Source of the DNA: Marisimplicoccus sp038147335
GTDB taxonomy: Bacteria > Bacteroidota > Bacteroidia > Flavobacteriales > Flavobacteriaceae
Direction: 5' to 3'
DNA: 64,000 nucleotides
Assembly (NCBI GenBank): GCA_038147335.1
Contig: JAYQTK010000002.1
Coordinates: 434,001 to 498,000 of the forward strand
The position numbers and the translations under genes were made by a program. This document shows, piece by piece, positions 26,853 through 35,500 of the stretch (the first letter of the stretch is position 1; the number at the start of each line of letters is the position of its first letter). The notes below the pieces were generated by a model that was not told the DNA's origin, made no database searches, and was given only the letters and a program-made list of their open reading frames with translations.

Positions 26853-28311
26853 AGAAAAAGGTAATAATAATTGGTTCAGGAGTTGCTGGCCTTGCATTAT
26901 CAGTTCGACTAAAGTCTAAAGGGTATGATGTTGAGGTATTTGAAAAGAATAAAAATGTAGGTGGAAAACTAAGTGATTTTTACCTCAATAACTTTAGGCA
27001 TGATTTTGGACCAAAATTATTTACAATGCCAAATCTTGTTGAAGATATATTTGAAGATGCAGGGTTGATATTAAAAAATATTTTAAGTATGATAAACTTG
27101 ATATAGCATGTAAATATTTTTGGGATGATGGTCATATATTTAATGCATATTCAGATAGTCAAAAGTTTATTGATGAAGTTCATAAAAAGTTTGATAAAGA
27201 GGGAAACAAAGTTGAGGAATACATTTTTAACTCAAAGAAAAAATTTAATCTTGTAAAAAAGATATTTTTAGAAAAGTCACTCCATAAAATTTCAACATAT
27301 CTGTCATTTGATGCACTAAAAGGAATTTTAAATTTTTTACAGTTAAATATATTTATCAGTTTAAACTCATTAAATAAAAGATATTTTAGAGATGAAAAAT
27401 TAATTCAGCTATTTAACAGATTCGCAACTTATAATGGGTCAAGTCCATATTTGACTTCTGGAATAATGTCAATTATTCAACATTTAGAGCATGATCTTGG
27501 TGTCTTTATGCCAAAAAAAGGTATATCTGATATTTCACACTCTCTATATAATCTTGCTATAGATCTTGGTGTAAAATTTCATTTTAATTCAGAAATTGAT
27601 AAAATTTTAATTAAGCATAAATCTGCAGTAGGAGTATCTATAAATAAGATTAATTATAAAGCAGATATCATAGTCTCAAATATGGATATAAACTTGACAT
27701 ATGATAAGCTTTTAAAGGGTTATAAAAAGCCTTTTTTTATTAAAAATTACCAACCTTCAAGCTCAGCTGTTGTTTTTTATTGGAATATGAATAAATCTTT
27801 CTCAAATATTAGTGTACATAATATAATATTTAGCAGAGACCAGATGAAAGAGTTTGATTATATCTTCAATAAAAATTCAATTTATGATGATCCTACTGTT
27901 TATATATGTTCAACATCAAAAATTGTAAAGGAGGATGCACCATCTGGCTGTGAGAATTGGTTTATACTGATAAATTCACCATTTAACAGTGGACAAAATT
28001 GGAAAAAAATAAAAAAAAACTTAAGAGATAATATCATTAAAAAAATTAATTCAACCTTAAACGTTGATATAGAAAACAATATAATTGGTGAAAAAATATT
28101 AACACCAGTTGATATTGAGACTGAAACGCTTTCTAAATTTGGATCATTATATGGAAGTTCTAGCAACTCATTACAATCTGCTTTTATAAGACATCCTAAT
28201 TTTTCAAAAAATATAAATAACTTGTACTTTTGTGGAGGGAGTGTTCATCCTGGTGGGGGAATACCACTGTGCTTAAATTCAGCAAAAATTGTTTCAGATT
28301 TAATAAACTAA
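26849..28311 (+). pseudogene. CrtD-like carotenoid desaturase (FAD-dependent), frameshifted
   Basis: The start reads VIIIGSGVAGLALSVRLKSK, the FAD-binding beta-alpha-beta fold, with VEVFEKNKNVGGKLSDF following. At about 27079 the frame ends in a stop at 27106. The coding sense continues in the -1 frame (YFKYDKLDIACKYFWDDGH) through to 28311, with YLTSGIMSIIQHLEHDLGVF and the C-terminal CGGSVHPGGGIPLCLNSAKI. Adding one A to the A-run at 27073-27078 (six to seven) restores a single protein of about 487 residues. The closing motif resembles phytoene-desaturase relatives; the length and neighbours (crtA-like, cruF-like) favour a 1-hydroxycarotenoid 3,4-desaturase (CrtD) over a second CrtI. It overlaps crtA by 4 bases and uses a TTG start. 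Confidence 0.8.
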
Positions 28312-28312
28312 T

Positions 28313-28954
28313 ATGTTAAAGTTACTTGATAATAATGAATTGAGATATTTTTCAATTTTTATTGTTTGGCTAGTAAATGTTAGTGGTTTTTTCGGAATAT
28401 TATCTGATCAAAAAGATTTTTTTCTTTCATCTTCACCATATGTTCTTACATTGACTTTATTTTTATTAATAGTAAATAACTCTATTGATAAAAAGTTCCT
28501 GACAAAATTGTTTTTTATTTTTTTCTTAGGACTTAGTGTAGAAATTATAGGAGTAAATTTTTCATTTTTTTTTGGTGAATATAAATATGGAGACAATTTA
28601 GGTGTTAAGATATTTAATGTTCCTGTCGTGATTGGCTTTAATTGGGTTTTACTAATAATTTTAACTGGAAACTTTGCAGATAGGATCTTTCCAAAGTCAA
28701 TTATTAGAAAGGTTGTATTTGGATCAGCTATGATGATTCTGTTGGATTTACTAATTGAGATTAGTGCTCCAAAACTTGATTATTGGGAGTTTACTATAAA
28801 TCCTGTTCCTTTTTCAAATTATTTTTGGTGGTTCGTTTTCTCAATTTTATTCCATTTAATATATCAACCAAGTAAAAATAAAGAGTATAAAGTATCTACT
28901 AATATCCTATTAATACATTTCTTATTTTTTGGTCTCTTGGCCCTTTTTCTTTAG
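28313..28954 (+). CDS. Carotenoid biosynthesis membrane protein, CruF-like 1,2-hydratase
   Basis: 213 residues with about six membrane helices. It carries the family segment VEIIGVNFSFFFGEYKYGDN with the following LGVKIFNVPVVIGFNWVLL, and a late DYWEFTINPVPFSNYFWWF. The family hydrates the psi end group of gamma-carotene or related acyclic ends. The gene starts one base after the desaturase, completing crtA-crtD-cruF. A hydratase followed by 3,4-desaturation is the route to myxol-like end groups in Flavobacteria, so the product here may be such a monocyclic or acyclic hydroxy-carotenoid. That last point is inference. Confidence 0.82.
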   Translation: MLKLLDNNELRYFSIFIVWLVNVSGFFGILSDQKDFFLSSSPYVLTLTLFLLIVNNSIDKKFLTKLFFIFFLGLSVEIIGVNFSFFFGEYKYGDNLGVKIFNVPVVIGFNWVLLIILTGNFADRIFPKSIIRKVVFGSAMMILLDLLIEISAPKLDYWEFTINPVPFSNYFWWFVFSILFHLIYQPSKNKEYKVSTNILLIHFLFFGLLALFL

Positions 28955-28974
28955 ATTTATTAAAAATAAATATT

Positions 28975-29607
28975 ATGAAATATATATATTCAATACTAGC
29001 TCTTGCATTAATGTTTAGCTGTGAAATGCCTGCTGAGGCTACAGATACAACAGGTGAGCCAGAAGGGCCACATACTTCAGCTGAATGGCAGATTTGGGCA
29101 TATTCTACAGCTGCTCCTGCATATATTGCTGGAGATGCTACTGTCTTAGGACCTGATATGAGCGTCTTAAGAGAGGGGAGTAATGGCTGGACATGTTTAC
29201 CGGTAAATCCAAGAGGACAATCTGATCCTGAAAATGGATGGGTTGATGCTCACGAGGCAATGCCACTTTGTGGAGATACTGAGGTATTTAAATGGATTTC
29301 TGCTTATCTATCTGATGAGACTCCAGTAATGGATAAAGATGGGTATGCATGGATGCTTCATGGAGATATGGGTGAAGATAATACAACACCAAAGACTTTA
29401 ACAAAAGAAGAATCAGCCGAAGGTCAATGGATTGAATCAGGTCCTCATTTAATGAGAATGCCTGCTGATCCATCAACTTTAGATGGTATGACTACTGACT
29501 TTACAACTGGTGCTCCATATGTTATGTTTGCTGGTACAGATTATGCTCATGTAATGTACCCAATGGCGGGTTACTATGATTATCAACCAGAATCTGCTCC
29601 AGAGTAA
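28975..29607 (+). CDS. Lipoprotein of an unnamed family
   Basis: 210 residues. The signal peptide ends in a lipobox (ALMFSC, Cys about 16), and a short acidic linker follows (TDTTGEPEGPHTS). The body has no membrane segment and contains many Trp, Cys, His, Gly and Met residues: REGSNGWTCLPVNPRG (about 64-79), MPLCGDTEVFKW, YAWMLHGDMGED, SGPHLMRMP and a final YVMFAGTDYAHVMYPMAGYY. Proteins with the same order of motifs (WTC, MC, GPH-M and PYVM...YAH) occur in many bacteria without a known role. The spaced His and Met residues could bind metal. Its GC content looks higher than that of its neighbours. It has its own terminator. Confidence 0.8.
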   Translation: MKYIYSILALALMFSCEMPAEATDTTGEPEGPHTSAEWQIWAYSTAAPAYIAGDATVLGPDMSVLREGSNGWTCLPVNPRGQSDPENGWVDAHEAMPLCGDTEVFKWISAYLSDETPVMDKDGYAWMLHGDMGEDNTTPKTLTKEESAEGQWIESGPHLMRMPADPSTLDGMTTDFTTGAPYVMFAGTDYAHVMYPMAGYYDYQPESAPE

Positions 29608-29623
29608 AAATATTTTACATTTT

Positions 29624-29654
29624 AAAAAACCCTCTTAAATGAGGGTTTTTTTTT
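29624..29654 (+). terminator. Terminator after the orphan lipoprotein gene
   Basis: Perfect stem AAAAAACCCTC (29624-29634) / GAGGGTTTTTT (29641-29651) with loop TTAAAT and a T-run. Confidence 0.93.
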
Positions 29655-29695
29655 AAATACTCTTTAAATAATTGTGTTTTGATTAAATTTAGGTA

Positions 29696-30757
29696 ATGGA
29701 ATATTTATTTACTGTAATAGTTGTTGTTGGATCTCTATTTGGTCTTTATTTTTTGATTAAAAAACAAATTAATAAGAACTCTCAAGATAATAGTAAAGAG
29801 CTTGAATCTAAGCTTGAATCTTTTATTGAAGCATTTAAATTAACATCTGCTGAAAACTTAAATAAACAACTTCAAGATTCTAAACAAGATCAAAAAAATA
29901 TGGAGATTAGATTCTCTGAAACAATAAATAAGTTAACTAAGGAACTAGAAAAGATTAAAGGAACAAATGAACAAGTTTTAACTTTTGCCAATCAAATGAA
30001 AACACTTGAGAAAATTTTGGGTAATCAAAAACAAAGAGGGATTCTTGGAGAAATTCAACTTGAAAACTTATTAGCAAATGTACTTCCTCCAGAACTCTTT
30101 CAGATGCAATATTCTTTTAATAATGGAGAAGCAGTGGATGCAGTTATTAAAGTTGGTGAATTTATAATCCCAATAGATGCAAAATTTTCCCTTGATAACT
30201 ATAATAAGATGATAGAGAGTGATGAAACTGAGACAGATAAACTAAATGATCTTGAAAAAAAATTCAAAAATGATATAAAGAATAGGATTGATGAAACGGC
30301 TAAATATATAAGACCTAATGAAGGAACTGTTGATTATGCATATATGTTTATTCCTGCTGACGGCTTATATCAAGATCTTCTTAATAATAAAGTAGGTTCA
30401 TTAAAAATTAACCAAAGAGATCTAGTTTCTTATGCATATCAAAAGAAAGTAATGATTGTTTCTCCTATGAGTTTATTTCCGATGCTTCAGGTTACAAATA
30501 AGGCCTTAAATAATATGAAAGTTGAAGAGTCAATAAATGAAATTCAAATGAATATTGAAAAATTAGGTAATCACTTAAACGCATACTTGACATATCATGA
30601 AAAGCTTGGCAATAGTATAAGCACTGTTGTAAATCAATATAATGTTACAAATAAGGAGTTTAAAAAAATAGATAAGGATATAACTAAATTAACTTCTAGT
30701 AGGTCAACCATTGGAATTGAAACAGAGAACATTGAGAAACCACTTGTAGAAGAATAA
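29696..30757 (+). CDS. rmuC: DNA recombination protein RmuC
   Basis: 353 residues. A single N-terminal membrane helix (about 4-21) is followed by a long coiled coil (about 30-110) and the RmuC domain: NQKQRGILGEIQLENLLANV, DAVIKVGEFIIPIDAKFSLD, YAYMFIPADGLYQDLL, and MSLFPMLQVTNKALN. The domain has a restriction-endonuclease-like fold, with Asp and Lys in the PIDAKF motif. It limits genome rearrangements at inverted repeats. It is monocistronic by appearance, and the dacB terminator begins at its stop. Confidence 0.92.
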   Translation: MEYLFTVIVVVGSLFGLYFLIKKQINKNSQDNSKELESKLESFIEAFKLTSAENLNKQLQDSKQDQKNMEIRFSETINKLTKELEKIKGTNEQVLTFANQMKTLEKILGNQKQRGILGEIQLENLLANVLPPELFQMQYSFNNGEAVDAVIKVGEFIIPIDAKFSLDNYNKMIESDETETDKLNDLEKKFKNDIKNRIDETAKYIRPNEGTVDYAYMFIPADGLYQDLLNNKVGSLKINQRDLVSYAYQKKVMIVSPMSLFPMLQVTNKALNNMKVEESINEIQMNIEKLGNHLNAYLTYHEKLGNSISTVVNQYNVTNKEFKKIDKDITKLTSSRSTIGIETENIEKPLVEE

Positions 30758-30781
30758 AAAAAGCCCCCCAATTGGAAAGCT
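30756..30781 (-). terminator. dacB terminator that folds only on the minus strand
   Basis: On the minus strand AGCTTTCC / GGGGGGCT pair fully through three G-U wobbles (loop AATT) and are followed by seven T. On the plus strand the same positions give three C-A mismatches, so the signal is directional. It reaches into the rmuC stop codon. Confidence 0.75.
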
Positions 30782-30827
30782 TATTTAGTTGCCTATAGCA
30801 ACACACAACATGCAAATTTAATCAATT

Positions 30828-32057
30828 TTATGAATTTGACTTTAAATAAATTAAAAAGTCAACTATTGCATCTTTTATTTTACTCAAGTCATTAGTAAAA
30901 TGATTAATCATTATACTAAAAATATATATTCTGTTTTTATCAGTAATTATATATCCAGAATAGTTGTGATTATTTTTAAGAGTACCTGTTTTTCCCCATA
31001 CAAAATCTTCTTTATCCTGAATTATATAGTTTTTGGGAAATATCTTTTTTATTCTATCAAATCCAATTAAGTTATATATATCATGTAACGATGAAATTAT
31101 TGATTTAGGAGTTACCAAATTATATCTTGACAACCCAGATCCATCAAATAATTCAATTTGTTTTGACAAGCGTTTAATTAATTTGACCCCTTTATCTACT
31201 GAAATAGTGTCATTTAATCGAAAAGAAATATTTGCGGCTATACTCTCTGAAATCAAATTGTCAGAATCCTTGAGGATAGCAGAGTATATATCATCAACCT
31301 GGCTACTATTTAGCACATTGTAATCTTTTAATTCTTCTTTTTTAAATTCTACTTTTTTTCCTAAAGCATTTTCAAGCAAGCTAATAGTATTTTTTCTTGA
31401 TGTTATAAATGGAGAATATATTGTGTCTCCAGATTTAAATAAAGAGGGATTTAAAGAAAAATTATTCTCTGTTTCTGATCTATCTATTTGTTTCTTTTGT
31501 TCAAAATCAAAGACAATTTTATATGTATCTGGAGTAATTTCTATATCTCCATTGGATTTTTTTACAGCTTGAATTACATTTCCATAAATCGGCATCTCTG
31601 ATCGTTCGGCTTGGTAGTAATTATTATAATCATCCCAGGCCCAACCTGGTCCATATTTATCAAGATCAGTTTTTGGGATATGATATACTATGTGTTTAAA
31701 TTTCTTTAAAAATTTTTCTAAATCTTTATCTATATATTTTGGGTGTGAAAGTAATGGATAACCTGTAGGTGAAATTTTCAAAGTATCATTATAAACTTTA
31801 TAATTTATGATTGGGATTGAGTCTCCGTAATAAATTGAACCCAGGACCGTTAAAATTTTAACGTTTGATGCTGGAGTCATATAGATATCGTTTCCTAATC
31901 CAACAATCTTTTTGTCTTTATCTATTCGCTTAACAGAAATAGATACAACACTTCCATCTAAGTCATTATTTTTTGATATCCAATTTTCAATTTTTTTAGT
32001 AGATATCTGTGAGAATAAACTTGAGGAGAAGAATACTAAAAGAATTATCTTTTTCAT
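30828..32057 (-). CDS. dacB: D-alanyl-D-alanine carboxypeptidase/endopeptidase (PBP4 type)
   Basis: 409 residues with an N-terminal signal peptide (about 1-15). Class C penicillin-binding motifs are visible: SNVK in TPASNVKILTVLG (nucleophile Ser about 63), SRYN in DGSGLSRYNLVTP (about 310) and KTG in VWGKTGTLKN (about 355). It trims D-Ala from peptides or cuts crosslinks in periplasmic peptidoglycan. It lies just downstream of tRNA-Asp, whose terminator separates them, so it likely needs its own start or read-through. Confidence 0.9.
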   Translation of the reverse strand: MKKIILLVFFSSSLFSQISTKKIENWISKNNDLDGSVVSISVKRIDKDKKIVGLGNDIYMTPASNVKILTVLGSIYYGDSIPIINYKVYNDTLKISPTGYPLLSHPKYIDKDLEKFLKKFKHIVYHIPKTDLDKYGPGWAWDDYNNYYQAERSEMPIYGNVIQAVKKSNGDIEITPDTYKIVFDFEQKKQIDRSETENNFSLNPSLFKSGDTIYSPFITSRKNTISLLENALGKKVEFKKEELKDYNVLNSSQVDDIYSAILKDSDNLISESIAANISFRLNDTISVDKGVKLIKRLSKQIELFDGSGLSRYNLVTPKSIISSLHDIYNLIGFDRIKKIFPKNYIIQDKEDFVWGKTGTLKNNHNYSGYIITDKNRIYIFSIMINHFTNDLSKIKDAIVDFLIYLKSNS

Positions 32058-32070
32058 TATATCAAGTTAA

Positions 32071-32100
32071 AAAAAAAGCTCTTATTAAAAGAGCTTTTTT
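32071..32100 (-). terminator. Terminator after tRNA-Asp
   Basis: Long stem AAAAAAGCTCTT / AAGAGCTTTTTT with loop ATTAA; the A-run at 32071-32077 gives the T-run on the minus strand. Confidence 0.9.
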
Positions 32101-32103
32101 ATG

Positions 32104-32177
32104 CGGTCTGGACGGGACTCGAACCCGCGACCCCCTGCGTGACAGGCAGATATTCTAACCAACTGAACTACCAGACC
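32104..32177 (-). tRNA. tRNA-Asp (GTC)
   Basis: 74-base cloverleaf on the minus strand. Acceptor GGTCTGG/CCAGACC with discriminator G, anticodon stem TCTGC/GCAGG around loop CTGTCAC (anticodon GTC), and T arm GCGGG TTCGAGT CCCGT. CCA is not encoded. Confidence 0.95.
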
Positions 32178-32187
32178 AAAAGGGATG

Positions 32188-32195
32188 CAAATATA
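32188..32195 (-). promoter_or_regulatory. -7 element of tRNA-Asp
   Basis: TATATTTG on the minus strand, identical to the one before tRNA-Phe, ten bases before the tRNA. No clear -33 TTG is seen. Confidence 0.6.
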
Positions 32196-32206
32196 ATTAT
32201 TTTGAT

Positions 32207-32524
<318 letters not shown>

Positions 32525-32542
32525 AATAATTATTTTAAGCAG

Positions 32543-32575
32543 CAAATCTAATATTTATTATTCAAAGAAATACAA
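32543..32575 (-). promoter_or_regulatory. Promoter of trxA
   Basis: On the minus strand TTG (32575-32573), 22 bases, then TAGATTTG (32550-32543), matching the TTG-N17-23-TAnnTTTG Bacteroidota consensus; the trxA ATG follows 18 bases later. Confidence 0.75.
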
Positions 32576-32581
32576 TTTGAT

Positions 32582-35500
32582 TTAATTTAATTTATATAAA
32601 AATTCGTCTTCTTCAAGTGATATCAACAGTTCTTTAGATATATTAACCTTAGTGTCTTCGGATATCATATTTAATTTAAATTCATTTTTAGAATCATGTA
32701 TATCAAAATAGACTGGACTTGAACCTTTAAATTTAGACAGAGTAGATTTTAGTTTTTTTATATCATCATTGACTATTGCACTTGAATCAACTCTAAGTGT
32801 AATTTTTTTAGAATTAGAGTCAATTATGCCATCCATTAGCTCTACATTCAAAAATTGAATTCTTGGTTCACCAACTCTCCCTGTATCTTTATTTACCCAT
32901 CCTTCTCTAACAGTTAGTCTTAATCTAAGAATTTTATTTTCTTCAAGTAAATGTTTATACTTAAGATATTCTTCACCAAATATTCTAAACTTATACTGAT
33001 CATTAAAATCTTCAAATGAAAAAACAGCAAATCCATTACCAGTTTTTGATACAAGATGTTCAACCTCGTTTATTATTCCTCCCACATAAAAATCTTTATT
33101 TACAAGTTTATTTAGATCATTTAAGGTAGTTAATCCTGTAGAGGTAAAGTTATTCAGTTCTCTTATGAAGTCATCCAATGGATGAGCTGAAATATAGATA
33201 CCAACAACTTCTCTTTCTTTTTTTAACTTCTCTAAATTTATCCATTCATCACATTCTGGTATAACAGGATTAATTGACATGTCATTGCTATCCTCTCCAA
33301 AAAGATTTATTTGTGAAGAATTAACAGACTCTTGATATTTTGATCCAAATTTTATAGCTTTTTCAATATAACTTAAACCTTCATTATCTAAATTAAAATA
33401 TTGAGATCTATTAAGTTTAAATGAGTCTAGACCCCCTGCCAAAACAAGGTTTTCAAAAGTCTTTTTATTTGCTAATCTAAGATCTATTCGTTTTGCAAAA
33501 TCAAATATATCATCGTATTTATCGTCTTTTCTATTCTCTACAATTGTCTCAACAGCACCTTTTCCAACACCTTTTACAGCACCCATTCCAAATCTAATTG
33601 CTTTATCATCGTTAACATTAAATTTGTAATATGATTCATTAATATCAGGACCTAACACTGTAATTCCCATTCTTTTACACTCTTCCATAAAAAAACTTAC
33701 TTGTTTTATATCATTCATGTTATTAGATAAAACTGCTGCCATATATTCGGATGGATAATTTGCTTTTAAAAATGCAGTTTGATATCCAATCAAAGCGTAA
33801 CATGTGGAGTGAGATTTATTAAACGCATATGAGGCAAATGCTTCCCAGTCTTTCCATACTTTTTCTAAAACTTCTATTGTATATCCATTCTCTTGACCAC
33901 CTTTCATAAACTTAGGTTTTAATTTTTCAATTAATGAAAATATTTTTTTACCCATTGCCTTTCTAAGAAGATCTGCTTCACCCTTTGAAAACCCAGAAAT
34001 CTTTTGAGAAAGTGACATTACTTGTTCTTGATAAACTGTTATACCATATGTTTCTTGAAGAAACTCCTCCATTTCAGGAATGTCATAGGTAATTGGTTCA
34101 GAACCATTTTTTCTTGAAATATATGAGGGAATATATTCAAGCGGGCCAGGCCTATAAAGAGCATTCATGGCTATTAGATCATTAAAATCTGTGGGTTTAA
34201 GATCTTTCAAATACTTTTGCATTCCTGGTGATTCATACTGAAAAATACCAACTGTTTCACCTCTTTGAAACAATTCATATGTTTTCTTATCATCCAGTTC
34301 AAACTTTTCTGGATCAAGATCTATATCATATTTATACTTAATTAGCTTTACAGTATCCTTAATGATAGTCAAAGTCTTAAGACCAAGAAAATCCATTTTA
34401 AGTAATCCTGCATCCTCAACAACTGAATTATCAAATTGTGTGACATAAAAATCTGAATCTTTAGCTCTAGTAATTGGAACAAACTCTGATATATTGCTTG
34501 GAGTAATTATAACTCCACATGCATGAATTCCAGTATTTCTTAATGATCCTTCAAGTAAACTTGCTTGTTGCAATGTTTGTGCAGATAAGTCAGAAGCTTT
34601 AAATAATTTTTTTAGTTCAGAAACCCTGCTAAATTCATCAGTTCTTAATTCTGATTTTAAATCAGACTCATTCATAGAAAATATATCATTTAGTTTCATA
34701 TTTGGAACTAATTTTGAAATTCTGTCAACTTCAGATAGTGATAAATCTAGAACTCTTCCTGTATCTCGTATTGACGATTTAGCAGCCATTCTTCCATAAG
34801 TAATTATCTGTGCAACTTGGTCAGAGCCATACTTATCTACTACATATTCAATAACTTTATTTCTTCCTTCATCATCAAAATCGATATCAATATCTGGTAG
34901 GCTTACTCTGTCTGGATTTAAAAATCTTTCAAAAAGTAAATTATATTTTATTGGATCTATACTAGTTATTCCAAGAGCATAGGCAACTACAGAGCCAGCT
35001 GCTGAACCTCTACCGGGACCTACAGATACATTCATCTCTCTTGCAGCATTAATAAAATCTTGAACAATAAGGAAGTATCCTGGGTAACCAGTCTTTGCGA
35101 TTACATCTAACTCAAAATCTACTCGTTCTTGAAGATCTTTTGACATCTTACCATATTTATTTTTAACTCCTTCATTAGTCAGATGTCTTAGATATGAGTT
35201 TTGACCTTTTTGATTGTCAAAATCATCCTTTTGCATGAACTTTTTAGGAACTTTAAAATCAGGCAGTAAAACTTCTCTTGCAAGATCAAATGAGTCAACT
35301 TTATTAATTATTTCTGAAATATTATAAATACTCTCGGGTATGCCATTAAAAATCTTTAACATCTCATCTTTAGATTTATAATAGTATTCTTCATTTGGAA
35401 GACCATACCTAAACCCTCTACCTCTTCCTATTGGAACTGATTGTTTTTCACCATCTCTAACACATAGTAAAATATCATGAGCATTTGCTTCAGACTTAGA

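Noticed and set aside
27107..27450. An apparently empty stretch inside the carotenoid cluster
   Set aside because: It is coding: it is the middle of the frameshifted desaturase, read in the frame of the downstream part.
26849..28311. A second phytoene desaturase (CrtI)
   Set aside because: The neighbours and the C-terminal motif fit CrtD better, and a full crtI exists at 39307-40776; the choice remains an inference.
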